This document shows positions 25,130 through 34,464 of a stretch of DNA of 64,000 nt, piece after piece (within the stretch, counting starts at the first letter, position 1; each line of letters begins with the position of its first letter). This DNA comes from CAVPKN01 sp963832835 (GTDB lineage Bacteria; Chlamydiota; Chlamydiia; Chlamydiales; JAAKFR01), in assembly GCA_963832835.1 (NCBI GenBank), contig CAWHVD010000001.1:1116001-1180000 (forward strand), given 5' to 3'. The translations under genes and the position numbers were made by a program. Under the pieces are notes generated by a model. It saw only the letters and a program-made list of their open reading frames with translations. It was not told the DNA's origin and made no database searches.

Positions 25130-26269
25130 ATGTTTGGGAAACGATATAATTTTTTAACGATTTTCGGATTAAAAATTGGTATTGATCTCAGTTGGTTGTT
25201 TATTGCATTTCTTCTGACGTGGTCTCTTGCCGTCGGATTTTTTCCATTTCATTACTCCAATCTGGCTACTAGCACCTACTGGTTGATGGGTATTTTGGGT
25301 ATGCTTGGTTTATTTGTGTGTGTAATCCTGCATGAACTTGGGCATGCTCTTGTTGCTAAGCATTATAAACTCCCCATTTCTCAAATTACTCTCTTTATCT
25401 TTGGAGGGGTTGCTGAAATTAAAAAGGAGCCCCCTAGCGCTAAAATTGAGTTTTTGATGACAATCGCCGGGCCTCTTGTGAGCGGCTTTCTTGCGCTGAT
25501 GCTGTACTGGGTGACACTTCTCGGTGTGCAATTGGGCTGGTCTATTCCTGTGATTGGAGTCACCCGCTATCTTGCTTTGATCAATCTTATTCTTGCTCTT
25601 TTTAATCTAATCCCTGCTTTTCCTTTGGATGGTGGGCGGATTTTAAGATCTATTCTTTGGTGGTGGAAAAAGGATTTAGGATGGGCTACGCGTATCGCAA
25701 CTTTTTTAGGATCTAGTTTTGGATTTTTTTTAATTTTTTGGGGTATTTTAATCCTTTTTTATGGAAGCATCATCTCGGGATTTTGGCTGATTATCATCGG
25801 TTGGTTTTTACATCGCGCAGCTACTTTCAACCGTTCTCAGTATTATGTAGGAAAAGCTCTGGAGGGTGAAAAAGTTGCTAAGTTTATGACAGAAAATCCC
25901 ATCTCTGCTGCGCCAGACATTACAGTCCAAGAATTAGTTGATCAGCATGTATACCAATCGCACCACCATTTGTATCCCGTGACACAGCAGGGGGATCTAC
26001 TGGGTTACATTAGCTTAAGTGAGATCAAAGCATTGCCGCATACACAATGGGAAACAACTTCAATTCAAAAGATTATGGTCCCACTACCCCAGTTTTCCAC
26101 TATTTCTCCCGAAACGAGTGCATTAGAGGCTCTTGATCTCATACAACAAACACCCGTTTCGACACTCTTAGTTGTCAGCAATCATCAGCTTGTCGGTATC
26201 TTAACTGCTCAAGATCTTTTCAAGCTCATTTCCCTAAAATTGGAGCTCGAGGAAGAGAAGTGGCAATAA
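25130..26269 (+). CDS. Site-2-protease family (M50) zinc metalloprotease with two CBS domains
   Basis: An intramembrane protease of the SpoIVFB/Rv2625-like subgroup, 379 residues. Four to six membrane segments span residues 12-230. The active site is in HELGH (68-72), and the third ligand in NLIPAFPLDGGRILR (Asp near 167). After about residue 245 come two CBS domains (FMTENPISAAPDITVQEL and IMVPLPQFSTISPETSALEAL), which usually bind adenine nucleotides and could regulate the protease. The substrates are unknown; relatives process membrane-bound regulators. It overlaps polX by 10 nt. The upstream spacer contains a promoter-like TATTAT but nothing convincing. Confidence 0.92.
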   Translation: MFGKRYNFLTIFGLKIGIDLSWLFIAFLLTWSLAVGFFPFHYSNLATSTYWLMGILGMLGLFVCVILHELGHALVAKHYKLPISQITLFIFGGVAEIKKEPPSAKIEFLMTIAGPLVSGFLALMLYWVTLLGVQLGWSIPVIGVTRYLALINLILALFNLIPAFPLDGGRILRSILWWWKKDLGWATRIATFLGSSFGFFLIFWGILILFYGSIISGFWLIIIGWFLHRAATFNRSQYYVGKALEGEKVAKFMTENPISAAPDITVQELVDQHVYQSHHHLYPVTQQGDLLGYISLSEIKALPHTQWETTSIQKIMVPLPQFSTISPETSALEALDLIQQTPVSTLLVVSNHQLVGILTAQDLFKLISLKLELEEEKWQ

Positions 26270-28014
26270 ACATCATGGATAAACACGATGTTGCGCGTGT
26301 CTTGGAAGAGATCGCTCTTTTTTTAGAAATTCAAGGAGAAAATCCTTTTAAGGTACGCGCTTATCAGGCTGCCGCTCGATCTATTGAGGATCTTGATGAA
26401 GAGCTTCATACCCTTATTACAGAAAATCGTTTGCAAGACATTCCCGGAGTAGGGGAGGGCATTGCTGAAAAGATTATGTTCCTCGCTATCAAAGGACATC
26501 TTCCTTACCTTGAAGAACTTAAAAAATCGATCCCAGTAGGTTTATTAGAGCTCATGACCGTTTCAGGTTTGGGAGCAAAGAAGGTTAAGCAACTCTACGA
26601 TGCCCTCCACATTCAAAGTATTGAAGAGCTGCTTGTGGCTTGTCAAAAAGGTCAGTTGAGCTCATTGCGGGGTTTTGGTCCCAAGAGCGTAGAAAACCTT
26701 TTGAGAAATATTAGAAAGCTCAAGGCTTATGGGAAAAGGGTATTATGGTGGGATGCAGGAAAGTTAGCCTTTCCACTAAGAGAAAAGCTCTCCCAGCTTA
26801 AAGGAGTACAAAAAGCTGAAGTGGCGGGAAGTTTTAGGCGCAGGCTCGAGACAGTGGGCGATTTGGATTTTTTAGTAGCTTCTGATGATCCAGAGAAGGT
26901 GATGGAATGGTTTTCTACGCAGCCTTCAGTAGAAGCGGTGCAAGCAAAGGGAAAAACAAAGTCATCTGTCAGGCTAAAGGGAGGGCTGCAAGCTGACTTG
27001 CGTGTAGTGCCTGAAGATGAATTTGCCTATGCGCTTGTTTATTTTACTGGATCCAAAGATTTTAATATTCATTTGCGCCAAAGAGCCAATCGGTTTGGGT
27101 ATACTTTGAATGAATATGGCATGGAGCCTCTTGAGGGCGAGCGAAAAAAAAAAGCCCATTACAAAACAGAAAAGGCGCTTTTTAAGGCACTCAAACTTGC
27201 CTATATCCCGCCCGAATTGCGCGAGGGAATAGGGGCGATTGAAGCTGCAGAAAAGGGGAAGCTTCCTACACTCATCGAAGAAGGAGATATTCGAGGAGCA
27301 TTCCATTGCCACACAACAGATTCGGATGGGCATCATACTCTGATGGAAATGACTGCGGCGGCAGATGAGCTGAAATGGGAGTACTTGGGAATTGCTGACC
27401 ATTCCCAATCGAGCTATCAGGCAAATGGAATGGATGAGCACCGGCTCTACGACCAAATTAAACGAATAGATAAGCTCAACAAATCAAAAAAATTTTCGGT
27501 CCACCTTTTCTCGGGGTTGGAATGTGATATTTTAACCAACGGTACACTCGATTTTCCAAATGAGGTGCTAAAAGAGTTGGACTATGTGATCGTTTCTGTT
27601 CATCGATCATTTAAAATGAGTGAAAAAGCAATGACGGCTCGCTTGATCAAAGCAATCGAAAATCCCTATACCACCATGGTTGGGCATGTGACTGGCCGGC
27701 TACTTCTCAAAAGAGAGCCCTATCTAGTCAACTTGCCTAAGGTCATTGATGCCTGTATTGCCAATCACAAAATCATCGAGCTCAATGCACAGCCCAGCCG
27801 ACTCGATATGGATTGGCGCTTTTGGTACAAAGCGGCAGAAAAAGGGCTTATGTGCAGCATTAATCCCGATGCTCATAGTACCTCAGATCTGTGCTACTAT
27901 CTTGCCGGAGTCAATTGCGCACGCAAAGGTGGGCTTGAGAAATCGCAGGTCCTCAACACCTACCCTTTTGCCAAGGTAAAAAAATATCTGGCTCAACAGA
28001 GAATAAAGAGGTAG
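26260..28014 (+). CDS. polX: DNA polymerase X family protein with PHP domain
   Basis: A 584-residue bacterial PolX. Order: N-terminal helix-hairpin-helix 8-kDa domain with two HhH motifs (IPGVGEGIAEKI and VSGLGAKKVKQL), the palm with nucleotidyltransferase motif AGSFRRRLETVGDLDFLV (metal-binding Asp pair), the thumb, then a C-terminal PHP domain starting GAFHCHTTDSDGHHTL, with further ligands in YLGIADHS, LFSGLECDI and INPDAHS. Such enzymes do gap-filling in base-excision repair, with PHP-dependent 3'-5' exonuclease activity. The GTG at 26260 with ggaagag just upstream is the most likely start; ATG 26275 is possible. It overlaps the protease gene by 10 nt. Confidence 0.94.
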   Translation: MAINIMDKHDVARVLEEIALFLEIQGENPFKVRAYQAAARSIEDLDEELHTLITENRLQDIPGVGEGIAEKIMFLAIKGHLPYLEELKKSIPVGLLELMTVSGLGAKKVKQLYDALHIQSIEELLVACQKGQLSSLRGFGPKSVENLLRNIRKLKAYGKRVLWWDAGKLAFPLREKLSQLKGVQKAEVAGSFRRRLETVGDLDFLVASDDPEKVMEWFSTQPSVEAVQAKGKTKSSVRLKGGLQADLRVVPEDEFAYALVYFTGSKDFNIHLRQRANRFGYTLNEYGMEPLEGERKKKAHYKTEKALFKALKLAYIPPELREGIGAIEAAEKGKLPTLIEEGDIRGAFHCHTTDSDGHHTLMEMTAAADELKWEYLGIADHSQSSYQANGMDEHRLYDQIKRIDKLNKSKKFSVHLFSGLECDILTNGTLDFPNEVLKELDYVIVSVHRSFKMSEKAMTARLIKAIENPYTTMVGHVTGRLLLKREPYLVNLPKVIDACIANHKIIELNAQPSRLDMDWRFWYKAAEKGLMCSINPDAHSTSDLCYYLAGVNCARKGGLEKSQVLNTYPFAKVKKYLAQQRIKR

Positions 28015-28132
28015 CACATGATTCGAGAGTACTAATTTTGAGCGTGGATTCTATCATGGCTACTGTGAAACACCTCTGGTCGAGGGGCCGTCTGGCATAT
28101 CTTGCAAACACAACTGGAGACAATTACATTTA

Positions 28133-28162
28133 CAACCTGAGTTCGATTTTAAAGTTTTTGCT
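28133..28162 (+). repeat. 30-bp interspersed repeat, copy 1
   Basis: caacctgagttcgatttt followed by aaagtttttgct matches 59551-59580 with two mismatches. Both copies lie in intergenic DNA upstream or downstream of hypothetical genes. The rest of the 28015-28246 spacer is AT-rich with no recognised element. Confidence 0.7.
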
Positions 28163-28246
28163 TTGGAGAAAAAATTTATTTTTACATAAAATCTTAATAA
28201 TTATGTGATATAATAAAAATGTTTAAAATTAAATTTTGTGAGGATT

Positions 28247-29191
28247 ATGAATCAAGTAACAAATTCAATTTCTTGGGAACTGCCATGCTGTTCCAGTAAC
28301 TCTGGGGAACAAACGGGTTATTCTATTGGTCTAAGGGTTACCGCTGTGGCATTGGGAGCTATAGTCGCTATAGCAGGCATTCTTGTTTTACTTCATGTCC
28401 CTGGATTCAGCCATTTTGGAACCACAGAGGGTTGGATTGCACTCTCTGTAGGGACTTTTGTAGCCTTAGTAGGAATTGCGATCAAATGCGTAAGAAATCA
28501 ATCGAATAAGGAAGAAGAACAATTTCACCCCACAAGCAGCAAAAATCCATTATTTGTTCCTCAGGATAGCGGTCCGGAAAACCTAGCATTAATTGCTATG
28601 ACGACGCATCAACGACCAATCACAAATATTAAAGAGCGTTACAAATTTTCTGACACACTTGCCAAATTGAATGAACAGGAATTATTTTCTCCTACATGGT
28701 GTCAAAGAATACAACTCGATGGTTACAATAATGGTAAGTTCAAAGATTTTACATCCTGTGGTGAAATATTAGAAAATGTCATTCTTTGTGCGGGTGCTCA
28801 TATTCCTGAAATTAAACAAATTAATTTGTTTCCCTTGTGCTACAAAGTTCAAGAAGAAGAGCAGAAAATCTCTGTTGATCTTTCCAGTCATATTGAAGTA
28901 ATCAATAACCACATTCTTTCAGTTAAAACAGGAGAAGATCAGTATTATGCAAAACCAACACCCTACCTCTTCACTGATCGGTTACAAAAAGAAGAATCCT
29001 TTGTTTTGACCGATAGACAATGTCGGGGTCAATTTGAGATGGAGGGAATGCCTGGCATGCTATTTGTTACATCCCACAATGGCGTACAATGCGAAATTGG
29101 ATATTTAAACGTCTTTGAAATTCTAGGTCGGCAAGTAAAGTTTTCAGTGCAGGAAGATTATACCATTTCCTACACGGAACTCTCTCAATAA
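28247..29191 (+). CDS. Inc-like membrane protein with bilobed hydrophobic domain (314 aa)
   Basis: The N-terminal ~20 residues are Ser/Asn/Cys-rich. Then two hydrophobic segments (about 24-46 and 54-76) are separated by a short loop containing HVPGFSHFGTTEGW. This bilobed pattern is the hallmark of chlamydial inclusion-membrane proteins. A long soluble C-terminal domain (80-314) follows, of mixed alpha/beta type with no known motif. The ATG at 28247 is preceded by gtgagg; a GTG nine bases earlier is in frame. The last residues (DYTISYTELSQ) are encoded where the sequence tataccatttcc, a family-A end, appears, so the 3' end may have been touched by that element. Confidence 0.68.
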   Translation: MNQVTNSISWELPCCSSNSGEQTGYSIGLRVTAVALGAIVAIAGILVLLHVPGFSHFGTTEGWIALSVGTFVALVGIAIKCVRNQSNKEEEQFHPTSSKNPLFVPQDSGPENLALIAMTTHQRPITNIKERYKFSDTLAKLNEQELFSPTWCQRIQLDGYNNGKFKDFTSCGEILENVILCAGAHIPEIKQINLFPLCYKVQEEEQKISVDLSSHIEVINNHILSVKTGEDQYYAKPTPYLFTDRLQKEESFVLTDRQCRGQFEMEGMPGMLFVTSHNGVQCEIGYLNVFEILGRQVKFSVQEDYTISYTELSQ

Positions 29192-29208
29192 ATAGACTTC
29201 TTGCATAA

Positions 29209-29369
29209 TATCATTTATCAAAAATAAAGCCATGAAGTGGCACTGGGTAACATGATAGATTTGAAGGATCGTTTCGAAGCCTATGTTTTTGCATCTAAGC
29301 GAGAAAGGATTGTTCAAAAATGGCGTGTTATACAGTGCCAATGCGTGGGTTTATTTTTGATATTTGGTA
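29209..29369. repeat. Family-A palindromic element (161 bp)
   Basis: It begins TATCATTTATCAAAAATAAAG and ends tttatttttgatatttGGTA. It is a diverged copy with the 'ATCAAAAATAAA' end subtype. The interior matches the other copies with several substitutions. It lies between the Inc-like gene and mtaB. Confidence 0.9.
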
Positions 29370-29449
29370 TAACATATCTATTTGTATTCTCAGGGAAGCG
29401 AGAGAGCATTGACTTTTGAGAGGGGGTTTGCCATGATATTTGGGATATT

Positions 29450-30688
29450 ATGGAAAAAAAGACTTTTCGGCTGTCCACGCTAGGTTGCCGGACCAATCAG
29501 TATGAAACCCAGGCCTATCGGGATCAACTTTTGGCTATTGGGTATTTGGAGGCAGGGGAGGGAGAAGAAGCTGATCTGTGTATTGTCAATACGTGCACAG
29601 TGACTGAGTCGGCCGATCAAAGCTCACGTCATCAAATCCGCAAGCTGATCCGCCAGAATCCGGGTGGAAAGGTTGTGGTGACAGGGTGTTTGGCTGAAAG
29701 ACGCCCTGATCTCATCCAGCAGATTGGGGGAGTGACTCGAGTTGTGCCCAATACAGAGAAAGAGCGATTGGTGGTGGATCTTTTTCCTGAAGAGCAGATT
29801 CCTGAATTTTCCATTAAACATTTTGAGGCTCATACACGCGCATTTGTCAAAGTGCAAGATGGCTGCAACTCCTACTGCACCTATTGTATTATTCCCTATG
29901 TGAGGGGCAGATCTCGCTCGAGAAAGATTGCAGAGGTGGTGCGTGAGGTCGAGGATCTGGTGGCATCGGGCTACAAAGAGGTTGTCATCACCGGGATCAA
30001 CGTGGGTGATTTTGAAGATGAGGGCAAGAGGCTTGCCGATTTGGTCCGCGCAGTAGATAGGGTGGAGGGGATAGAGAGGGTCCGCATTTCATCGATTGAT
30101 CCTGATGAGGTGGATGACGATTTAATGGATGCTGTAATCAACGGCAAGCATACGTGTCACAGCTTCCATTTGGTCCTGCAATCGGGCTCCAACGTCATGC
30201 TAAAACGGATGAATCGTAAATACACCAGACAGATGTTTTTTGAGGCCGTCGAGAAATTGAAAAATGCCTCGCCCGATTTTACGTTTACAACTGATGTGAT
30301 TGTCGGTTTTCCAGGGGAGACCGAAAGTGATTTCCAAGAGACATTAGATGTGATGCGACAGGTGCAGTTTGCCAAAGTTCATATGTTCCCCTATAGTCCC
30401 AGGGAGAGAACCCGCGCGGCTCTTTATCCCAACCGGGTTCCTAAGCCGGTGATGGAAGAGCGTAGAAACGGTATTTTGAGGCTGGCAGAAGAGATCGCAT
30501 TCGCGCTCCGGGAGCAATATGTGGGCAGAACCATGTCAGTTTTGACAGAAAGTAGTGAAGGGGAATTTGTGATGGGCCATACCGAGAATTTTTTGAGTGT
30601 CAAACTACGAGCCAAAGGTTTGCAGCCCAATCAGCTTATCAATGCCACTTTCACTCAAAACAGTCCTTCCGGGCTCTTATGCCATTGA
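29450..30688 (+). CDS. mtaB: tRNA (N6-L-threonylcarbamoyladenosine37-C2)-methylthiotransferase MtaB
   Basis: A radical-SAM methylthiotransferase converting t6A37 to ms2t6A37 in ANN-decoding tRNAs. 412 residues. The N-terminal MTTase domain has cluster cysteines Cys13 (TLGCRTNQYE), Cys49 (NTCTVT) and Cys80 (TGCLAE). The radical-SAM CxxxCxxC is CNSYCTYC (139-146), followed by IIPYVRGRSRSR. A TRAM-like C-terminal segment is short. The R-T-N-Q variant (GCRTNQYE) separates MtaB from MiaB (GCQMN). The next gene overlaps it by 10 nt. Confidence 0.94.
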   Translation: MEKKTFRLSTLGCRTNQYETQAYRDQLLAIGYLEAGEGEEADLCIVNTCTVTESADQSSRHQIRKLIRQNPGGKVVVTGCLAERRPDLIQQIGGVTRVVPNTEKERLVVDLFPEEQIPEFSIKHFEAHTRAFVKVQDGCNSYCTYCIIPYVRGRSRSRKIAEVVREVEDLVASGYKEVVITGINVGDFEDEGKRLADLVRAVDRVEGIERVRISSIDPDEVDDDLMDAVINGKHTCHSFHLVLQSGSNVMLKRMNRKYTRQMFFEAVEKLKNASPDFTFTTDVIVGFPGETESDFQETLDVMRQVQFAKVHMFPYSPRERTRAALYPNRVPKPVMEERRNGILRLAEEIAFALREQYVGRTMSVLTESSEGEFVMGHTENFLSVKLRAKGLQPNQLINATFTQNSPSGLLCH

Positions 30689-31824
30689 TTAGAATTGCAC
30701 AGAAACTACGCCCCTTCTCACATGAGCCTGGTTCTTGTTGTTTTATTCCGGGCACCTCTTACGTTGTGGAGGCTTTTCCAGCTCTTATCAGGATTAGAGA
30801 ATTCGCAGGGGAGGTGATCAAAGAATTTCCGCTCATAATCCTAAAAACGGCAGTTGGAGACGGCAAATTGACGCAATCTTTTGATCCAGAATCGCTTCCA
30901 TTAGGGGGCCCCTTCACCATTTGGGAATGTGCGCCCCCTATTAAAAGTGATTCTAAATCAAAATCTTGCATCCCTTTACCATCTCGAACTGCCGTTTTTA
31001 GGATAATGCAAGGGCCTTTAAAGCAATTTACCGTGATGCAAGACCTGGAAAGAGGCTGCGTGACAGTGTTTAGCAAGCAGTATGCAGTCCATGTCCTCCC
31101 TAATCTGGATATCGTAACTTCCAAACATCCTCATTTACCTCCTTTGGTGCATCAAGAGGCCCTGTCTTTAGGCAGCCATAAAAAACTGGATGTGGATAGC
31201 ATCAGGCGTAGACGTGATTTTCAAGCTCTTTTTCCCATTTGGTTTAAGCTCGGAGCGCTCCTAAATCTGCCTCCCCGAGGAGGGGACGATCGCGGAATGT
31301 TCTCGCTACTAGCAGATTGCATCGCTGCTCGAGATTTGCACCGCCCTGAAGCTATAATCCCTGCTTTTGAAAAACTGATGCTCGCCGGTTTTGATGCTTT
31401 TCTCATTCCAAGAAGCCAAGATACACAGATGCAGGGTATACTCCCTCTAGATGCACCTTCCAGTGATGATTCGCCCCTTTATCTACTCACCGAGGGTGCA
31501 AAGCTGATCCGTTCGTTGTTTATCCAGAGCTCGGATCAGGAAATTTTTATCCTTCCTAATCTTCCACCCGAATTTTTTGCTGGGCGAATGACGGGTTTGG
31601 TTTCGCCTTATGGGACAATCGATCTGGAATGGAGCAAAAAAACAATTAGGCAACTCCATTTCCGGGCGGACAAAGATGGTGAGCTTCGTTTGCATTTTCC
31701 ACCCCACATGGTGAGTTGTCGTCTCCGTGAGCATCCAAATGACAAGGGTCGTCCATTCAAATGTGGCGATTTTCTGGCAATTAAATCGAGATCCCTCTAT
31801 GTATGGGATCGATTTCAAAAATAA
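30679..31824 (+). CDS. Hypothetical protein (381 aa) carrying an in-frame palindromic insert
   Basis: It starts with ATG inside the end of mtaB (10-nt overlap) and ends 12 bp before glgB. Residues 1-51 and 111-381 look like one globular protein: the N-terminal strands RIAQKLRPFSHEPGSCCFIPG, then QFTVMQDLERGCVTVFSKQYAVHV and a C-terminal half with LGALLNLPPRGGDD and FHFPPHM-like segments. Residues 52-110 are Ser/Pro-rich and are encoded by a 175-bp inverted repeat that keeps the reading frame open. The position before glgB suggests a glycoside-related enzyme, and parts recall the C-terminal region of bacterial glycoside hydrolase-like proteins. I do not assign a function. Confidence 0.72.
   Translation: MPLIRIAQKLRPFSHEPGSCCFIPGTSYVVEAFPALIRIREFAGEVIKEFPLIILKTAVGDGKLTQSFDPESLPLGGPFTIWECAPPIKSDSKSKSCIPLPSRTAVFRIMQGPLKQFTVMQDLERGCVTVFSKQYAVHVLPNLDIVTSKHPHLPPLVHQEALSLGSHKKLDVDSIRRRRDFQALFPIWFKLGALLNLPPRGGDDRGMFSLLADCIAARDLHRPEAIIPAFEKLMLAGFDAFLIPRSQDTQMQGILPLDAPSSDDSPLYLLTEGAKLIRSLFIQSSDQEIFILPNLPPEFFAGRMTGLVSPYGTIDLEWSKKTIRQLHFRADKDGELRLHFPPHMVSCRLREHPNDKGRPFKCGDFLAIKSRSLYVWDRFQK
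30834..31008. repeat. In-frame palindromic element inside a coding sequence
   Basis: The arm at 30834-30909 pairs with the reverse complement of the arm at 30933-31008 (about 61 of 76 positions by eye), e.g. CCTAAAAACGGCAGTT against AACTGCCGTTTTTAGG. The element is read through by the host gene as residues 52-110. Read on the minus strand it gives almost the same peptide (ILKTAVRDGKGMQDFD on minus; ILKTAVGDGKLTQSFD on plus). This is the behaviour of Rickettsia palindromic elements. Confidence 0.85.
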
Positions 31825-31836
31825 AATTTGCGTGCC

Positions 31837-34020
31837 ATGACCATTCAAGAATTGATCCAAGCAGATCCTGCTTATTTAAGTGAAATGGCTCATCTTGTGA
31901 AGGGTGAGCATTGGGATCCTCATCATTTTTTGGGGTTGCATCCCTTAAATGATAACCAGCAGATTATCCGTATCTATAGGCCAGGTGCAACAGAGGTCTA
32001 TCTGCAGGTTTTGGGTAAAAATGTGGCCGCTCGCAAGGTCCACGAGGCGGGATTGTTTGAGTATATCTCAGCAATACCGATCACCCATAAAGATTATAAG
32101 ATTTACCATCAAAATGGATTGTGCGCTGAGGATCCTTACGCCTTTACTCCAACATGGGGCGAGATCGACTCTCACCTTTTCAACCAAGGTGTTCATTATA
32201 AGCTCTATGAGCACTTAGGAGCGCATTTGACTGTCCATCAAGATGTTGCAGGCGTCAAATTCTCTGTTTGGGCACCATCGGCGATGCGCGTTGCGCTTGT
32301 TGGTGATTTTAACTTCTGGGATGGAAGGACCAACCCCATGCGCACAATGGGAAGTTCAGGAGTATGGGAGTTGTTTGTGCCGGGGCTTAAAGAGTTGGAA
32401 CGGTATAAATTTGAGATTAAAACGCAGCAGGGAGAGCTTTTAGTCAAAGCCGATCCTTTTGAGCTGGCAAGCGAGCTTAGACCCCTGACAGCATCAGTTG
32501 TTGCCAATATTACTAAATTTGAATGGTGCGATCAGGAATGGATTGAAACAAGACAGCGAGATGCTCTCTTACCCAAACCGATTAATATCTATGAGCTCCA
32601 TTTAGGGTCTTGGAAAACCAATCATGGTCATCACCGTAATTACAGAGAAATTGCTATCGATTTGGCAGCGTATTGCAAAGAGATGGGTTATACCCATGTT
32701 GAGCTCATGCCTATTGAAGAGCACCCTCTTGATGAATCTTGGGGATATCAGGTTACGGGATTTTTTGCAGTAACCAGTCGCTACGGCACTCCTGAAGATT
32801 TTCAATTTTTTGTAGATTTTCTGCACCAGAACAATGTGGGTGTGATTCTTGATTGGGTACCGGGACATTTTCCTACGGATCATTTTTCTTTAGCACGATT
32901 TGATGGAACAGCGCTATATGAACATGAAGATCCTCGGCAAGGATATCATCCTCATTGGAGTACCCTGATCTTCAATTACGGTCGGCATGAGGTGACGAAC
33001 TTTCTGATTGCTAACGCTCTGTTTTGGATCGAAGTGATGCATATTGATGGCTTGAGAGTCGATGCAGTAGCCTCCATGTTATATCGCGATTATGGCAGAG
33101 AGGCAGGACAATGGATTCCTAATGCATTTGGAGGAAGAGAAAATATTGAAGCTATCGAATTTCTCAAGCATTTGAATGCAGTACTCCACCAAAAAATTCC
33201 CGGTGTCTTGACAATTGCCGAAGAGTCGACTGCGTTCCCTGGTGTCACACAAAGTGTCGAACACAATGGCCTGGGGTTCGATTATAAATGGAACATGGGG
33301 TGGATGAACGATACCCTACGCTATTTCCACAAAGACCCTCTTTTTCGCCGCCATCATCATAATGATCTGACCTTTGGTATGCTCTACGCTTATTCAGAGA
33401 GGTTTGTGCTTGTCTTATCGCATGACGAGGTGGTGCATGGAAAGGGGAGCCTTCTTTCTAAAATGCCGGGTGATTATTGGCAGAAGTTTGCCAACTTGCG
33501 CCTTCTATTAACTTATATGATGTGTCAGCCCGGTAAAAAGATGTTATTTATGGGAGCAGAGCTTGGCCAATTCAGTGAATGGTGGGTGAAAGAAGAGATC
33601 CACTGGCATCTTTTACAATACCCAAGTCATCAGGGTATTCAGAATCTGACGAAAGCCATCAACCATTTTTATCTCAATCATTCCCCTCTTTGGGAACGCG
33701 ATTCTGATTTTACTGGCTTTGAGTGGGTCATTTTTGATGATGTCGACAACAGTGTCATTAGCTATCGGCGTAAGGGCAGCACTCCTTACGAGCTTTTATG
33801 TGTCCATAATTTTACCCCCACCTATCACCCGCGCTATTTCTTGAATCTGCCCGGAGTCGTATCGGTTCAAGAAGTTTTTAATTCCGATCTGGAACATTTT
33901 GGAGGGAGCGGCAAGAAGAACGAAACGATAGAAATCTGCCGTGAAAAAGACAAAGTGGTAGGCATCAATCTCCAAGTAGCCCCTCTTGCCACTATGATTT
34001 TTGAAATCAAATATAATTAG
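31837..34020 (+). CDS. glgB: 1,4-alpha-glucan branching enzyme
   Basis: Introduces alpha-1,6 branches into glycogen; Chlamydiae store glycogen. The ATG at 31837 gives 727 residues, the normal length; a TTG three codons earlier is also open. Domains: N-terminal CBM48-type modules (two beta-sandwich parts, residues ~1-230, e.g. HFLGLHP and VKFSVWAPSAMRVALVGDFNFW), a GH13 TIM barrel (~250-610) with catalytic Asp409 (DGLRVDAVAS), Glu462 (IAEEST) and Asp530 (LSHDEVVHGKGSL), and a C-terminal beta domain. ESWGYQVTGFFAVTSRYG is the family signature. It follows the hypothetical insert-bearing gene by 12 bp. Confidence 0.96.
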   Translation: MTIQELIQADPAYLSEMAHLVKGEHWDPHHFLGLHPLNDNQQIIRIYRPGATEVYLQVLGKNVAARKVHEAGLFEYISAIPITHKDYKIYHQNGLCAEDPYAFTPTWGEIDSHLFNQGVHYKLYEHLGAHLTVHQDVAGVKFSVWAPSAMRVALVGDFNFWDGRTNPMRTMGSSGVWELFVPGLKELERYKFEIKTQQGELLVKADPFELASELRPLTASVVANITKFEWCDQEWIETRQRDALLPKPINIYELHLGSWKTNHGHHRNYREIAIDLAAYCKEMGYTHVELMPIEEHPLDESWGYQVTGFFAVTSRYGTPEDFQFFVDFLHQNNVGVILDWVPGHFPTDHFSLARFDGTALYEHEDPRQGYHPHWSTLIFNYGRHEVTNFLIANALFWIEVMHIDGLRVDAVASMLYRDYGREAGQWIPNAFGGRENIEAIEFLKHLNAVLHQKIPGVLTIAEESTAFPGVTQSVEHNGLGFDYKWNMGWMNDTLRYFHKDPLFRRHHHNDLTFGMLYAYSERFVLVLSHDEVVHGKGSLLSKMPGDYWQKFANLRLLLTYMMCQPGKKMLFMGAELGQFSEWWVKEEIHWHLLQYPSHQGIQNLTKAINHFYLNHSPLWERDSDFTGFEWVIFDDVDNSVISYRRKGSTPYELLCVHNFTPTYHPRYFLNLPGVVSVQEVFNSDLEHFGGSGKKNETIEICREKDKVVGINLQVAPLATMIFEIKYN

Positions 34021-34207
34021 AGCCAATTACAAAACTCCTGTTCCTAGCAAAACCGCGCTTTTGGCGGCAATTTTTGCCCTACCTCCTCACCTACCCATTC
34101 GGGTATGTTCTTGTCGGCTCGGCCCCGGTCAGCTAAGCTAAGCTGGCCCTGAAAATTGTCACCAAAATCATCGATTTTCCAAGGGTCAGGAGTTTTGTAA
34201 TTGGCTC
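34020..34207. repeat. 188-bp palindromic element (family F) after glgB
   Basis: The 21-bp left arm GAGCCAATTACAAAACTCCTG (34020-34040) is perfectly complementary to 34187-34207. The interior holds further hairpins (ccgcgcttttggcgg; cagctaagctaagctgg). The left arm starts on the last base of the glgB stop codon. A family-A element begins 5 bp after the right arm, so two different palindromic elements sit side by side. Confidence 0.85.
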
Positions 34208-34211
34208 ATTA

Positions 34212-34372
34212 TACCATTTCCAGAAAATAAAGCCATGAAGTGATACTGGGTAACATGACAGATTTGGATGATCGTTTCGAAGCCTATGTTTTTGCACCTT
34301 AGCGAGAAAGGATCGTTCAAAAATGGCGTGTTATACAGTGCCAATTTGTGACTTTATTTTCTGGAAATGGTA
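34212..34372. repeat. Family-A palindromic element (161 bp), TTA-flanked
   Basis: TACCATTTCCAGAAAATAAAG at 34212-34232 and its complement at 34352-34372. TTA borders both sides (34209-34211 and 34373-34375), as at 14541-14701, consistent with a 3-bp target duplication or a preferred target. Confidence 0.92.
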
Positions 34373-34464
34373 TTAATCTTTCCCTCTTTTGAGCTCTTTT
34401 ACTGAATGTCCTCGCCAAAAAATGTATAAAATCGAGATAATCTTTCCTCTTACCCTGAGTTTTG

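Noticed and set aside
30759..31124. 121-codon leftward frame inside the 381-residue gene
   Set aside because: It exists because the palindromic insert reads openly on both strands; no start signals of its own.
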